Assembly: GCF_963662805.1 (NCBI RefSeq)
Contig: NZ_OY759862.1
Location: forward strand, 186,001 to 250,000
DNA from: an uncultured Cohaesibacter sp.
GTDB lineage: Bacteria; Pseudomonadota; Alphaproteobacteria; Rhizobiales; Cohaesibacteraceae
Length of the DNA stretch: 64,000 nt
Direction: 5' to 3'
The notes under the pieces are model-generated. The model saw only the letters and a program-made list of their open reading frames with translations, was not told the DNA's origin and did no database searches. Of the stretch, positions 7,795-16,804 are shown one piece after another. Every line of letters starts with the position of its first letter. Positions within the stretch are counted from its first letter, which is position 1. The position numbers and the translations under genes are program-made.

Positions 7795-9006
7795 ATGAAG
7801 AGCGCGCTAAATTTTGATGTAATTGTTGTTGGTGCCGGAATAATCGGCGCCTCTATCGCTTGGCATCTTTCCCAAAAAGGCAAGACGGTCTGTGTGCTAG
7901 ACAGCAAAGGTCCGGCGGCAGCGGCCTCCGGAGCGTCAGACGGTGCTGTGTCGGTCTGTTCAAAGCGCCCCGGCCTGATGGCCACGCTGGCCCATGAATC
8001 CCTTGGCATCACCAAGGAGCTTGCAAGGGACGGCGGTCCCTTGAATACCGTCTTCAAAGAGCGCCCATCTTTCATTTTTGCCAGAGGCGAGGAAGAGGAT
8101 ACCGTAGTCGGAGATCTCGCCAACCGCCTCGAAAAGGCAAAAGGCGCGACGCGGGTCTACAAGGATCATCAGCTGCCGAGCGACGCGATCAACGGCCTGT
8201 CAGCCTCAATCACCCGTTTGCTGGAAGTGCATGGCGAAGGCCATATGCTTGGCTATGACGCGACCTTCAATTATCTGACGGACGAGCACGTCAAAAAGAT
8301 CTACCCAGCCAATCTTCTGTCATGGGAACAAAGACCGTCCGGAGCCATCCGGGTCACCACGTCATCTTGCGAGATTGAGTGCGACCAGCTTGTTCTTGCG
8401 ACCGGGCTGGGAACATCCAGCTTTTTCCCCGATCTGCCGATCTATTCCCATGTCGGCCAGATTATCGTGACCGACCGGGGCGGAGGAGAGGGGGCGGAGC
8501 TGCCGGGTGCGCTGACCTCTGCGGCCTATCTGATGAGCAAAATCAGAGCCGATAGCCAGAAAGCCCATATTCCGGTCGTGCTGGATCCTGTCGACACCGG
8601 CCAATTGTTGATCGGCTCGTCTCGAGAGCGTGGCCGGACGACACGACACACCGATTTCTCCACCGTCAAACGCTTGCTGATATCCGCGACGGAAGCCTAT
8701 CCACCGCTGGCTTTGCGCCGGGTCATTCGCGTTTTTGCCGGTGCCCGGTCGGCTGTCGAAGACGGGCTTCCCATTGTCGGTGCGGTGCCGGACATGCCGA
8801 ATGTACACATCGTCACCGGTTTTGAGGGGGATGGTATCTGCCTGTCCGCCCTCATGGGTAGGGAAGTCTCGAAGAGCCTGTGTGGTGGCACTCTGGATTC
8901 CAGTCTTGCAGCCCTCTCTCCCGCCCGTTTTCTGAGTTCGGCTACCCTCCCATGCGCGGCATCGGCCAACACTTCTCCGGCGGCGCACAAAGGCTTTATC
9001 GCATGA
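7795..9006 (+). CDS. FAD-dependent amino/imino-acid oxidoreductase, DadA-like subunit
   Basis: A 403-residue DAO-fold flavoprotein. The ADP-binding motif is VVGAGIIGASIAWHLSQKG (residues 11-29), and the C-terminal FAD motif is GAVPDMPNVHIVTGFEGDGI. Relatives include the catalytic subunits of opine oxidases, hydrogen cyanide synthase (HcnC) and cis-4-hydroxy-D-proline dehydrogenase, which oxidise a C-N bond. The next two genes encode the matching [2Fe-2S] and FAD/NAD subunits, and the stop overlaps the next start as ATGA, so the three probably form one membrane-linked dehydrogenase. The substrate is inferred to be an imino or amino acid delivered by the divergent ABC transporter. Confidence 0.85.
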   Translation: MKSALNFDVIVVGAGIIGASIAWHLSQKGKTVCVLDSKGPAAAASGASDGAVSVCSKRPGLMATLAHESLGITKELARDGGPLNTVFKERPSFIFARGEEEDTVVGDLANRLEKAKGATRVYKDHQLPSDAINGLSASITRLLEVHGEGHMLGYDATFNYLTDEHVKKIYPANLLSWEQRPSGAIRVTTSSCEIECDQLVLATGLGTSSFFPDLPIYSHVGQIIVTDRGGGEGAELPGALTSAAYLMSKIRADSQKAHIPVVLDPVDTGQLLIGSSRERGRTTRHTDFSTVKRLLISATEAYPPLALRRVIRVFAGARSAVEDGLPIVGAVPDMPNVHIVTGFEGDGICLSALMGREVSKSLCGGTLDSSLAALSPARFLSSATLPCAASANTSPAAHKGFIA

Positions 9007-9278
9007 CAAATTCCATTCTCTGGGACGGCGTGGCTGTTCCCTTCAAACCCGGCGAAAGCATTTCCGATGCCTTGCGGCGCCACGGCCTGTTGTCTGCCGC
9101 TCCGATCTTCTGCGGCATTGGCCAGTGCCAGAATTGTCTGGTGTTGATCGAAGGCAGAGGGGTCAGAGAAGCCTGTCTTTCAAAATGCGAACCGGATCTG
9201 AAAGTCAGCGCCCTCAAGGGGAAAGCCGCCGAAGCCTTGCGGCAATCTGCCTCCAAAGGAGACCATCATGGCCTGTGA
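9003..9278 (+). CDS. Small [2Fe-2S] subunit of the oxidoreductase
   Basis: A 91-residue ferredoxin-like protein. Cysteines at residues 37, 42, 45 and 58 (motif FCGIGQCQNC then REAC) form a plant-type [2Fe-2S] ligand set. It matches the small subunit of HcnA/OoxA-type three-component dehydrogenases and would pass electrons between the two flavoprotein subunits. It starts at the ATG overlapping the previous stop, and its 3' end overlaps the following gene by 11 bp, a tight translational arrangement. Confidence 0.85.
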   Translation: MTNSILWDGVAVPFKPGESISDALRRHGLLSAAPIFCGIGQCQNCLVLIEGRGVREACLSKCEPDLKVSALKGKAAEALRQSASKGDHHGL

Positions 9279-10572
9279 GTCTCGAATTGTTGTTGTCGGC
9301 GCGGGGCCTGCCGGTCTCTCTGCTGCTGTTACGCTTGCCCGTCATGATCTTCCGGTCACTCTCATCGACAGAGCTCAAACGATTGGCGGCGCGATCTATC
9401 GGCAAAACCAGCTCGGCGACAGGAAATTGCGGCTGACCCGCGCCCATGAGAAGCGGTGGGCACGACTGAAGGCCGGGTTTGAAACCTGTGGCACCATGAT
9501 CGATTTTCGGTCCCAGACCCGCTTTGCCGGAGCTGACTGGCGCGGCGCTGTCTTTCTGGCCTCTGATGTCAGTGGGGCGTCTGAGATCACGATCCCCGCC
9601 GGGCTGATCGTGGCCACCGGTGCGCGTGAGTTGGCCCGTCCACGGATCGGCTGGACGGAAGCGGGGGTGACGACGGTCGGGGCCCTGCAGATCGGAATGA
9701 AATCGACAGGATTTGCACCTGAGGGCAGGATCGTTCTCGCAGGCTCAGGGCCGCTGCTTCTCGTTGCTGCAGCCCAACTGGCGCGATTGGGCAATCCTCC
9801 GGCCGCCGTGATCGAGGCAGGCCGTCCATTTTCCAACCTGGTCGAAGGGCTAAAGCTGCCGCTTTCCTACAAGCTGGAAGCCATGGAGCTGATTGCCACC
9901 CTTCTCAAGCATCGGGTTCCGATCATGACAGGTGCCAACCTCATATCGATTGAGAAAGAACAGGATGGCTCCTTCCGCCTGACGATGGAAACGGACAAGG
10001 GCGCAAGGAAAAGTATTTCAGCGGATCATGTCGGCCTGCACGATGGCATTGTGACCAACGCCGGTGGCGTGGGTGACCTTAGCGCCATCCCGACAGAGAA
10101 GGCGGGTGATTGTTCTCATGTGCTCGGTGCTGCTGCGTCCGAGGCAGACGGCATTCTTGCTGCCTGCAAGCTGATGAAAAAGCTCGGCCACCATATCACC
10201 CTGCCGCAGGACATCGTTGCACAGCATGAGAAGGAGCGGAGGGCACAGGCCCTGATCAAGACGCTCTACACGCCACGCAAGGTGCCTGACATCCACGATC
10301 TTCCGGACCAGACAGTCCTCTGCCGTTGCGAGAACCGCACGGTTGGTGATCTTCGCCAACTGCAGGACAAGGACGGCGATAGCGTGAGGGCGCTGCGCCT
10401 TCGTGGACGCTTTGGTATGGGGCCCTGTCAGGGGCGTTTCTGCCTCCGTTGGGTCTCGGACTATGCGTCCGGCACGCCTGAAGAAGCCGATCTCTCCGGA
10501 GAGAGATGGCCCACCATTCCCATTTCGGTCTCCGCCTTCACTGACGCCACTGACCAGACAGCAAATATCTAA
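9268..10572 (+). CDS. FAD/NAD(P)-binding subunit with BFD-like [2Fe-2S] domain
   Basis: A 434-residue pyridine-nucleotide-disulphide-oxidoreductase fold. It opens with IVVVGAGPAGLSAAVTLARH, has a second dinucleotide region (GRIVLAGSGPLLLVAAAQLARLG), and a C-terminal cysteine cluster in TVLCRCENRTVGDL and GMGPCQGRFCLRWV, a BFD-like [2Fe-2S] domain. This is the architecture of the HcnB/OoxA alpha subunit. It probably takes electrons from the DadA-like subunit through the small ferredoxin and passes them on to the respiratory chain. Part of a plus-strand operon with the downstream aldehyde dehydrogenase. Confidence 0.85.
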   Translation: MACESRIVVVGAGPAGLSAAVTLARHDLPVTLIDRAQTIGGAIYRQNQLGDRKLRLTRAHEKRWARLKAGFETCGTMIDFRSQTRFAGADWRGAVFLASDVSGASEITIPAGLIVATGARELARPRIGWTEAGVTTVGALQIGMKSTGFAPEGRIVLAGSGPLLLVAAAQLARLGNPPAAVIEAGRPFSNLVEGLKLPLSYKLEAMELIATLLKHRVPIMTGANLISIEKEQDGSFRLTMETDKGARKSISADHVGLHDGIVTNAGGVGDLSAIPTEKAGDCSHVLGAAASEADGILAACKLMKKLGHHITLPQDIVAQHEKERRAQALIKTLYTPRKVPDIHDLPDQTVLCRCENRTVGDLRQLQDKDGDSVRALRLRGRFGMGPCQGRFCLRWVSDYASGTPEEADLSGERWPTIPISVSAFTDATDQTANI

Positions 10573-10627
10573 CCAATCAGTTCAAATCATTCAGATAGAT
10601 CGCACCCGAGTGCGACAAGGAAATAGC

Positions 10628-12028
10628 ATGACATCACTTGCCACCCCATCCCTCATGACCGCGCCGACCACCTTCAACATCACCAACCCCTATGATGGCA
10701 AAACAGTCGGTGAGCTCTTAGCATCGTCTGATGCCGAGGTTCTTCAGGCAATCATTCGGGCAAAGAAGGCCGCTAAAGAGTTTCGTCACTCGATGCCCTT
10801 CGAACGCCGGGCCATTCTCAACAAACTGGCCGATCTGATTGCCCTTGAAGCGGAGAGCCTTGCCCAGACTGTTTGTCTGGAAATGGGCAAGACAATCCGG
10901 GAGGCCCGCAACGAGATCCGCAGAGCAGGCAATACCCTGCGCCTGTCGGGCGATGCCGCCACGTTCCTCAATGGTGAGACCATGCACTGCGGCATCGTGG
11001 AAGGCGGAGCCAACAAGCTCGCCTCAATCACCTATGAGCCAGTGGGTGTCATTGCCGCCATCACGCCCTTTAACTATCCGGTCAACCTGCTCTGCCACAA
11101 GCTTGGGCCCGCTCTTGCTGCAGGCAATGCAGTCATTGTCAAGCCGTCTCCCAAGGCTCCGCTCTCCCCGAGCCGCATCGTCGAATTGTGCGAGCTGGCT
11201 GGCGCACCAAAGGACCTCGTGCAGGTCGTTCATGGTTTTGCCGAGCCCGCAGTGGCTTTGGCTCGTGGCCCGATTGATCTGTTGTCCTTCACCGGCGGAG
11301 CAAAAGCTGGTCTGGCTCTGAAAAATGCCAGTGGGCTTGTGCGCTGTCTGATGGAACTGGGCGGCAATGACCCGCTCTTCGTGATGCCGGATGCCGATCT
11401 TGAAGCTGCGGCTGATACCGCAATTGGGCAGAGATTTGAAATCGCAGGCCAGAGCTGTGCGGCGGTCAAGAAACTCTATGTCCACCACGACATCGAAGAC
11501 AAGTTCACCGAAATGCTGCTTGCGCGCATAGAGGACATCACACTGGGCCATCCGTCGGACGAAAGCACAGTGATGGGGCCGGTGATCGATGAAGCCGCCG
11601 CAATCGAGGTGAACAAACGCGTCAAGCAAGCCGTTGATGCCGGAGCAACACTCAGAACCGGCGGCTGGATCGAAAAGTCACAATTCGCACCGACGCTGCT
11701 GACCGGCATGTCCAACGACATGCAGATCTATCAGGAAGAAACCTTCGGTCCGATCCTTGCCATGCGCAGTTTCTTTGACATTGAAGACGCGGTCGCCGAA
11801 GTGAATGCCTCCTCCTATGGCCTTCAGGCTGGCATCTACACGAACGACCACGTCACGATCAAGAACGTATCCCGCCTGATCAAGGTGGGCGGCGTGATGG
11901 TCAACGAGGGCCCCGATTTCCGCGCCGAACATGTGCCCTTTGGCGGCATCAAGATGTCGGGCCTTGGTCGTGAGGGCATCCGCATCACCGTTCGCGAAAT
12001 GAGCGAAACCAAAGTTGTTATTGACTGA
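10628..12028 (+). CDS. Aldehyde dehydrogenase, NAD(P)-dependent
   Basis: A 466-residue aldehyde dehydrogenase. The catalytic Cys277 lies in AGQSCAAVKKLYV and the general base Glu243 in CLMELGGNDPLFV. The cofactor-binding sites are ITPFNYP and VKPSPKAPLSP, and the C-terminus has EETFGPIL and PFGGIKMSGLGREG. It oxidises an aldehyde or semialdehyde to the acid. The start is the ATG at 10628, preceded by AAGGAA; the frame is open further upstream but only across the end of the preceding gene. By analogy with hydroxyproline catabolism it could oxidise a dicarboxylic semialdehyde such as 2-oxoglutarate semialdehyde. It also resembles lactaldehyde/phosphonoacetaldehyde dehydrogenases, so specificity is open. 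Confidence 0.88.
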   Translation: MTSLATPSLMTAPTTFNITNPYDGKTVGELLASSDAEVLQAIIRAKKAAKEFRHSMPFERRAILNKLADLIALEAESLAQTVCLEMGKTIREARNEIRRAGNTLRLSGDAATFLNGETMHCGIVEGGANKLASITYEPVGVIAAITPFNYPVNLLCHKLGPALAAGNAVIVKPSPKAPLSPSRIVELCELAGAPKDLVQVVHGFAEPAVALARGPIDLLSFTGGAKAGLALKNASGLVRCLMELGGNDPLFVMPDADLEAAADTAIGQRFEIAGQSCAAVKKLYVHHDIEDKFTEMLLARIEDITLGHPSDESTVMGPVIDEAAAIEVNKRVKQAVDAGATLRTGGWIEKSQFAPTLLTGMSNDMQIYQEETFGPILAMRSFFDIEDAVAEVNASSYGLQAGIYTNDHVTIKNVSRLIKVGGVMVNEGPDFRAEHVPFGGIKMSGLGREGIRITVREMSETKVVID

Positions 12029-12064
12029 TCCCATACACCTCAAACTGTTTTACCGGAGATAATC

Positions 12065-12976
12065 ATGAGCAAATCAACGCAGTATGACGGTGTCATCACC
12101 GCTCTTATCACCCCCTTTACCGAAACCGGCGCCATCGACTGGCCTGCCTATGAGCGCCTGATCGATCGGCAACTTGAAGCCGGTGTGAGCGGATTGCTCA
12201 CCGTCGGTACCACCGGCGAAGCATCAACCCTGAATGACGAAGAATATGAGCAGGTCGTCAAGAAAACCGTCGAACGGGCAAAAGGCAAGGCCGTCATTCT
12301 TGCTGGCAGCGGCACCAATGTAACCTCGAAGACTGTTGAGCGGACCAAGCAGATTGAAGACTGGGGCGTAGATTGTGCGTTGGTCGTGACCCCCTATTAC
12401 AACAAGCCCTCTCAGAGCGGCCTGATCAAACATTATGAAGCGATTGCCGATGCGGTTTCCATCGACATCATGCTCTATTCTGTGCCGGGCCGTACGGGCA
12501 TCGAAATCTCCCCGCAGACGGCGGCAGCCCTTTGCCATTCCAACAAGAATATCGTGGCCATCAAGGAAGCTGGCGGGCATGCCGAGCGCGTTTCCGATCT
12601 CCGGGCCCATTGTTGCGAGGATTTTGTCATTCACTGTGGGGATGATGGCCTTGCCTTGGCTTTCTATGCTCTGGGGGCTAGTGGCTTGACGTCCGTGCTG
12701 GCCAACTATGATCCGGAAATCTGTGTCGCCTGTTACAATGCTTGGGCTGCGGGGGACTATCAGACGGCCCTGCGTCTTCATGATACCCTGCGTCCTTTCG
12801 CCGAGGCCCTGTTTATTGAGAACAGCCCAGCTCCGGTCAAAGCCGTTCTTGGGATGCAGAACTCGGTTCTTGAATATGTCCGTGGTCCGTTGGCTCCGGT
12901 TTCTCCCGAAGCGCGCAAGAAATTGATGGAAATCTTTACGGTCTACACGCAAAATCGTAAAACCATTCTGAGCTGA
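12065..12976 (+). CDS. DapA-family class I lyase/synthase
   Basis: A 303-residue (beta/alpha)8 enzyme of the dihydrodipicolinate synthase family. All DapA active-site residues are visible: Thr49-Thr50 in VGTTGEAS, the tyrosine in TPYYNKP (111/112), Tyr138 and Arg143 in LYSVPGRTG, and the Schiff-base Lys167 in IVAIKEAGG. It would form a pyruvate-like imine and add or remove a small acid. It could be a second lysine-pathway DapA. Its position behind an imino-acid dehydrogenase and an aldehyde dehydrogenase suggests instead a deaminase/dehydratase step, like pyrroline-4-hydroxy-2-carboxylate deaminase. GGAGATAATC upstream of the ATG is a fair ribosome site. Confidence 0.85.
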   Translation: MSKSTQYDGVITALITPFTETGAIDWPAYERLIDRQLEAGVSGLLTVGTTGEASTLNDEEYEQVVKKTVERAKGKAVILAGSGTNVTSKTVERTKQIEDWGVDCALVVTPYYNKPSQSGLIKHYEAIADAVSIDIMLYSVPGRTGIEISPQTAAALCHSNKNIVAIKEAGGHAERVSDLRAHCCEDFVIHCGDDGLALAFYALGASGLTSVLANYDPEICVACYNAWAAGDYQTALRLHDTLRPFAEALFIENSPAPVKAVLGMQNSVLEYVRGPLAPVSPEARKKLMEIFTVYTQNRKTILS

Positions 12977-13138
12977 CGGTCTTTCAGGATTCGCCAGCAA
13001 TAAACTGGGGGACTGCCCGATTTCTGGGCGGATCCTGTCAGCTTTTCACTATCGTGCCAGCAAGCATGGATATTTTTGATGCCCAATTCTGGCAGCCCAA
13101 ATCCTTCTGAGCCACTCAACGCCGATGAAACGCGCCAA

Positions 13139-13822
13139 ATGGCGAAAATCGGTGTCCTGATGCTCGATACGCACTTCAACCGAATTCCCGGCGATGTTGG
13201 CAACAGCCATAGCTGGTCAACGCCTGTGCTCTTCAAGACTGTGAAGGGAGCAAATCCTGCAAATGTGGTGTTTGGTGGCGCAGAAGGTTTGCTGGATCCC
13301 TTCATCAAAAGCGCGTTGGAATTGGTCGATGAAGGGGCGCGAGCCATAACGACCAGCTGCGGGTTCCTCGCCATTTATCAAAAAGAGCTGGCCGCAGCTC
13401 TGCCGGTGCCGATCTTTGCCAGCAGTCTCATGCAGGCTCCCCTCATCAAGGCGATCCTGCCCGCCGACAAACAAGTCGGTATTCTGACCTTTTCGGCTCA
13501 ATCTCTGACCGAGAGACATCTGGTCGGAGCGGGAGCCGATCCCGAAACGCCCATACAGGGTGTGAAGCCGGACAGCAAGTTTGCACATTACTATGGCAAC
13601 AGACCGGATGCTGAACTGGACTTCGCACAGTTTGAAACAGATGTGCTGGAAGCCGCAGAAACGCTCGTAAAAGCCCATCCCAACACCGGGGCCATCCTTT
13701 GCGAATGCACCAACCTGCCGCCTCATTCTAGAGCGATTGCCGAGCATACAGGATTGCCGGTCTATGACATCATGGGATTTGTCGACTGGATGGCAAGAAG
13801 TCTTCGCCCGACACGATACTAG
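13139..13822 (+). CDS. Aspartate/glutamate racemase-family protein
   Basis: About 227 residues. The two acid/base cysteines of the Asp/Glu/hydantoin racemase superfamily are present: Cys74 in ITTSCGFLA and Cys188 in AILCECTNLPP. The N-terminus MAKIGVLMLDTHFNRIPGD matches a subfamily of uncharacterised PLP-independent racemases or isomerases. I prefer the ATG at 13139 because family members begin there; an upstream ATG at 13079 would add 20 residues of no recognisable character. As the last gene of the plus-strand operon it may interconvert the D and L forms of the substrate or of aspartate. Confidence 0.75.
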   Translation: MAKIGVLMLDTHFNRIPGDVGNSHSWSTPVLFKTVKGANPANVVFGGAEGLLDPFIKSALELVDEGARAITTSCGFLAIYQKELAAALPVPIFASSLMQAPLIKAILPADKQVGILTFSAQSLTERHLVGAGADPETPIQGVKPDSKFAHYYGNRPDAELDFAQFETDVLEAAETLVKAHPNTGAILCECTNLPPHSRAIAEHTGLPVYDIMGFVDWMARSLRPTRY

Positions 13823-14039
13823 GTTTGGTTTGGCAGACATGAAGATGGTGTTGCGGGATCGCGCAACAAACCCGCTGCCGTGCGCCTTTGCAACTCAATC
13901 GACCCAAATCTGAAAAGTGGTATCAGGTTAAAATCAAAACCGGAGGGGAGGGCAGCCCAGCATTGCCTTTTTTCTCAAATTTGTGCATTGATGCGCAAAA
14001 ATCACTATTGAATGTCGTCAATTTAAAGTACAACAACCT

Positions 14040-14059
14040 TTAATTGCGTTCTTAATTGC
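14040..14059 (+). promoter_or_regulatory. 8-bp direct repeat upstream of the glycosyltransferase gene
   Basis: TTAATTGC occurs at 14040-14047 and again at 14052-14059, a 12-bp period, ten bases before the ATG of the glycosyltransferase gene and within an AT-rich stretch. It may be an operator or part of the promoter. The rest of the 13823-14068 gap contains only a small TGTTGCG/CGCAACA hairpin near 13850. Confidence 0.25.
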
Positions 14060-14068
14060 AGCTAGTAT

Positions 14069-15895
14069 ATGAGTAAGAAGTCATTGTTTAAAATACCAGA
14101 ATTCAAATTGCCCGATGGTTTGCAAGATCGATTGCATATAGCCAGTCTCCAGAGACGCGCCCGAAAGACCGCCCAGAAAAGCGCAGCCCTGAATGGCGAA
14201 GCGTCATCCGGGATTGCGCATGGCCTCTACTTTTTTCACATCTCAAACGACAAGGTGGAGAAGCACTACCAGCGTCTGGTCAGGGAAACGGAAGGGCAGG
14301 TGATCTGGCATCGCGTTTTCAATCCGGGTAACCGGGCGAGCCCGAGGACGGAGCTGGACTACCAGCATCCATCGCTCACCATGCCAAGGCGGTATGAACA
14401 GATGGAACAGGCCGGCGGCATCGTTCCGGCCGGCCTTGCCGATCTGGCCATTTTCCCCTCTGTTCTTGCCACCGCTGCGCCGTTTGTCTGGGTGCTTGAA
14501 TTCGACGTCGATTATGCAGGCAACTGGCGGGAGTTCTTTACCCGATTTGAAAACAATCAGGCCGATCTGCTGACAACCAATCTGGCCTCACATCGCGACA
14601 ATCCCGAATGGGTGCGTTGGAGGAAGGCGAAGCATCCCAAGTCTCTTCATCCTGCGAACCGATTACGTTCGTTCACCCCGTTGATGAGGTTTTCTAATCG
14701 GTTTGCTTCAAGCTATGTCAAAGCGCTCAACTCCGGGGAGTGGGGCGGGCATTACGAATTCACCATTCCGACCATTGCATCGATGATGGGGTACACGATC
14801 GAGGATCTGGGCAACGTTGGACGGCTTTGCCCGCGCGAACGCCGTGGCAAGATCTACTCCTCCACCACAAACCATCCTGAACTGACGCCGGGAACTTTTG
14901 TTTGGCGACCGGCTTTTGATTCCTATTGCGAAGACGAGCCTTCGACCTTCACCCAGAAAGACATGCTCTACCATCCCATCAAGGCGGGTGGGATCGGGCA
15001 ATATAACTGGCTCGAAGCGGAAAAGGAAATGCGAGCTGCTCAAGCGGCAATTGCCAAGAAGCATTTAAGCACCGCTGTCGTGATGGCAACCTTCAACGGG
15101 TCCCGCTATCTGAATGCGCAGCTCAAGACCCTCGTTGAACAGACGCATCTGCCTGACCGGCTCATCGTCAGTGATGACAAGTCCTCCGACGATACGCTTG
15201 ATCTTGTTCGGGCCTTTGCCCGCACGGCTCCTTTCGCCGTCGAGATCATCGAAAATGCGGAGCATCGGGGATATTCAGGGAATTTCATCGAGGCCGTGAA
15301 GCGCGTTGAGGAGGATCTGATCTTTTTCTGCGATCAGGATGACATGTGGTATGAGGACAAGATCCATCTCGTCATTAATGCCGCGAGAGAAAATTCCGAA
15401 CTCGCTTTCTCCCATGACCTGACAATATTCCATCGCGCAATGACAAAGAAAAAGGGCCGCATTCCCTCCTACTTTGATCATCTTCGCAGGCTGAACCTAA
15501 GCGCAAGTATCTGCAGCAAGGGTTGCGGGCTGGCCGTCAGGAAGGAACTGCTCGAGGAGCTGGGCTGGCCTGATCCGGAGGCCGGTATTTCCTATGATGG
15601 ATGGCTGACCCTTTTGACGACGGCCTTGAACCAGCGGGCGCTCATCGAGGCTCCTTTGGTCAAGCACCGTATCCATGACACCAATGCGTCCGGCTGGATT
15701 GTCACGGAAGAAGAGGCCCGGCGCAAAGCAAAAGCTTCGCCGGAGGCCCCCTTTGCCTCCATGCTCGACTTTTACATGATGAACAGCCGCAAGGGATGGA
15801 TCAAGCCGTTGCAAGAAAAGCTCGAGACCGTGGGCAAGCAGATCAATCCGGAGCAGGCCGACAGGGCCATCGAGCTTTTAGAGCAATATCTCTAG
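14069..15895 (+). CDS. Two-domain protein with C-terminal family 2 glycosyltransferase
   Basis: A 608-residue protein. Residues about 330-560 are a GT2 domain: STAVVMATFNGSRYLNAQL, the DDKSSDDT nucleotide-binding loop, the metal-binding FFCDQDDMW, and a RIHDTNASG tail as in rhamnosyl-type transferases. The N-terminal 330 residues form a separate domain containing WVLEFDVDYAGNW and WGGHYEFTIP; this looks like a second GT-A-like domain, but I do not recognise the family. It probably builds cell-surface or capsular polysaccharide in the cytoplasm. Its 3' end overlaps the convergent SGNH-like gene by 18 bp. No strong ribosome site precedes the ATG. Confidence 0.8.
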   Translation: MSKKSLFKIPEFKLPDGLQDRLHIASLQRRARKTAQKSAALNGEASSGIAHGLYFFHISNDKVEKHYQRLVRETEGQVIWHRVFNPGNRASPRTELDYQHPSLTMPRRYEQMEQAGGIVPAGLADLAIFPSVLATAAPFVWVLEFDVDYAGNWREFFTRFENNQADLLTTNLASHRDNPEWVRWRKAKHPKSLHPANRLRSFTPLMRFSNRFASSYVKALNSGEWGGHYEFTIPTIASMMGYTIEDLGNVGRLCPRERRGKIYSSTTNHPELTPGTFVWRPAFDSYCEDEPSTFTQKDMLYHPIKAGGIGQYNWLEAEKEMRAAQAAIAKKHLSTAVVMATFNGSRYLNAQLKTLVEQTHLPDRLIVSDDKSSDDTLDLVRAFARTAPFAVEIIENAEHRGYSGNFIEAVKRVEEDLIFFCDQDDMWYEDKIHLVINAARENSELAFSHDLTIFHRAMTKKKGRIPSYFDHLRRLNLSASICSKGCGLAVRKELLEELGWPDPEAGISYDGWLTLLTTALNQRALIEAPLVKHRIHDTNASGWIVTEEEARRKAKASPEAPFASMLDFYMMNSRKGWIKPLQEKLETVGKQINPEQADRAIELLEQYL

Positions 15896-16804
15896 CCCGT
15901 CTGGAGACCGGGCTTTGGGACTGTCATCCCTTCCCGGGGACTGTGTGGCAAAGTCTATGCGGCCCCTCGGACAATCCTCAGCGGATTTGGGTTGCCTCGC
16001 GCACAGGTCTAGCAGCTCTTTCAAGGTCTCGGAATAATAGACAAGGCTCGCGTGTTGCTCATCACCACGATCAAGCTCGGCTCTGGTGAGCTGTTGCTTG
16101 GTGTCTAAGGTTCCTTCTGGCTGCTGCAACACCGGGATACCTGACGCCTCGAGAGCGTCCGTTGTTTCTGTGACAAATTGGTCCACAAGGTCACAGAACA
16201 GGCCGGGGTTATCAGGAGCGAAAGGGACGTGTGAAAACGGCCTCGGTGAAGCGACGACAATCACAGTCATCCCGATCTTCTTCATGTCTCTGGCGAGAGC
16301 CACCCCAAGGCCGCTGCGGCGCTCGATGAGTTGCGACATCAGCCCCTTGGAAATGAACTGCCGCCCCTTGTCCTCTTGCTTCTTCCTTTTGGGCAAGACA
16401 TGGATTTTGCGTAGGATAGGAGCGACGTGACGTTCAATTAGTTGCTCCACCCATCCTTGCTGTTTGGGGTGGTGCAGGCATTCTTCCGGGTTGTTCGTCA
16501 GGGATGAGAATTCGATCGAGCGCAACATGGGCGTGATGTTAAACGGCAGGCTCAGGACATAAATCGCCGTTCCATCCATGGGATCATTCTCGAGCGGAAG
16601 GATCTTTTCCTGCCAGTTGTCTTCCAGCAGCTCGATACGGGAGCCGACCACCCTGTGATGCGGTCTGATCCCCTGCCTCACCGCTCCGAATGTGCGGAAC
16701 TCAAGCTCCAGCCCCAAGGCCTTGTCGTCAAGCTTGTCCGTTTCGCGGTGGGCCAGCTCAATTTGATAGGCGTGACTGTCGCCAAGGATGAACACTTTTC
16801 TCAT
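15878..16804 (-). CDS. SGNH-like protein, probable polysaccharide-linked hydrolase
   Basis: A 308-residue protein beginning MRKVFILGDSHAYQIELAH. The GDSHA block resembles block I of SGNH/GDSL-type acyl esterases. The other catalytic blocks are not obvious, so the fold assignment is tentative. The start codon overlaps the stop of the upstream GSCFA gene by one base (TGATG), so the two are co-translated. Together with the glycosyltransferase in the neighbouring locus it may modify surface glycans. No signal peptide is seen. Confidence 0.6.
   Translation of the reverse strand: MRKVFILGDSHAYQIELAHRETDKLDDKALGLELEFRTFGAVRQGIRPHHRVVGSRIELLEDNWQEKILPLENDPMDGTAIYVLSLPFNITPMLRSIEFSSLTNNPEECLHHPKQQGWVEQLIERHVAPILRKIHVLPKRKKQEDKGRQFISKGLMSQLIERRSGLGVALARDMKKIGMTVIVVASPRPFSHVPFAPDNPGLFCDLVDQFVTETTDALEASGIPVLQQPEGTLDTKQQLTRAELDRGDEQHASLVYYSETLKELLDLCARQPKSAEDCPRGRIDFATQSPGRDDSPKARSPDGLEILL

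Noticed and set aside
2287..13822. Ectoine or lysine-saccharopine catabolic operon
   Set aside because: No ectoine hydrolase or DoeA/Eut genes, and no lysine-ketoglutarate reductase partner; only one saccharopine-dehydrogenase-like protein is present.
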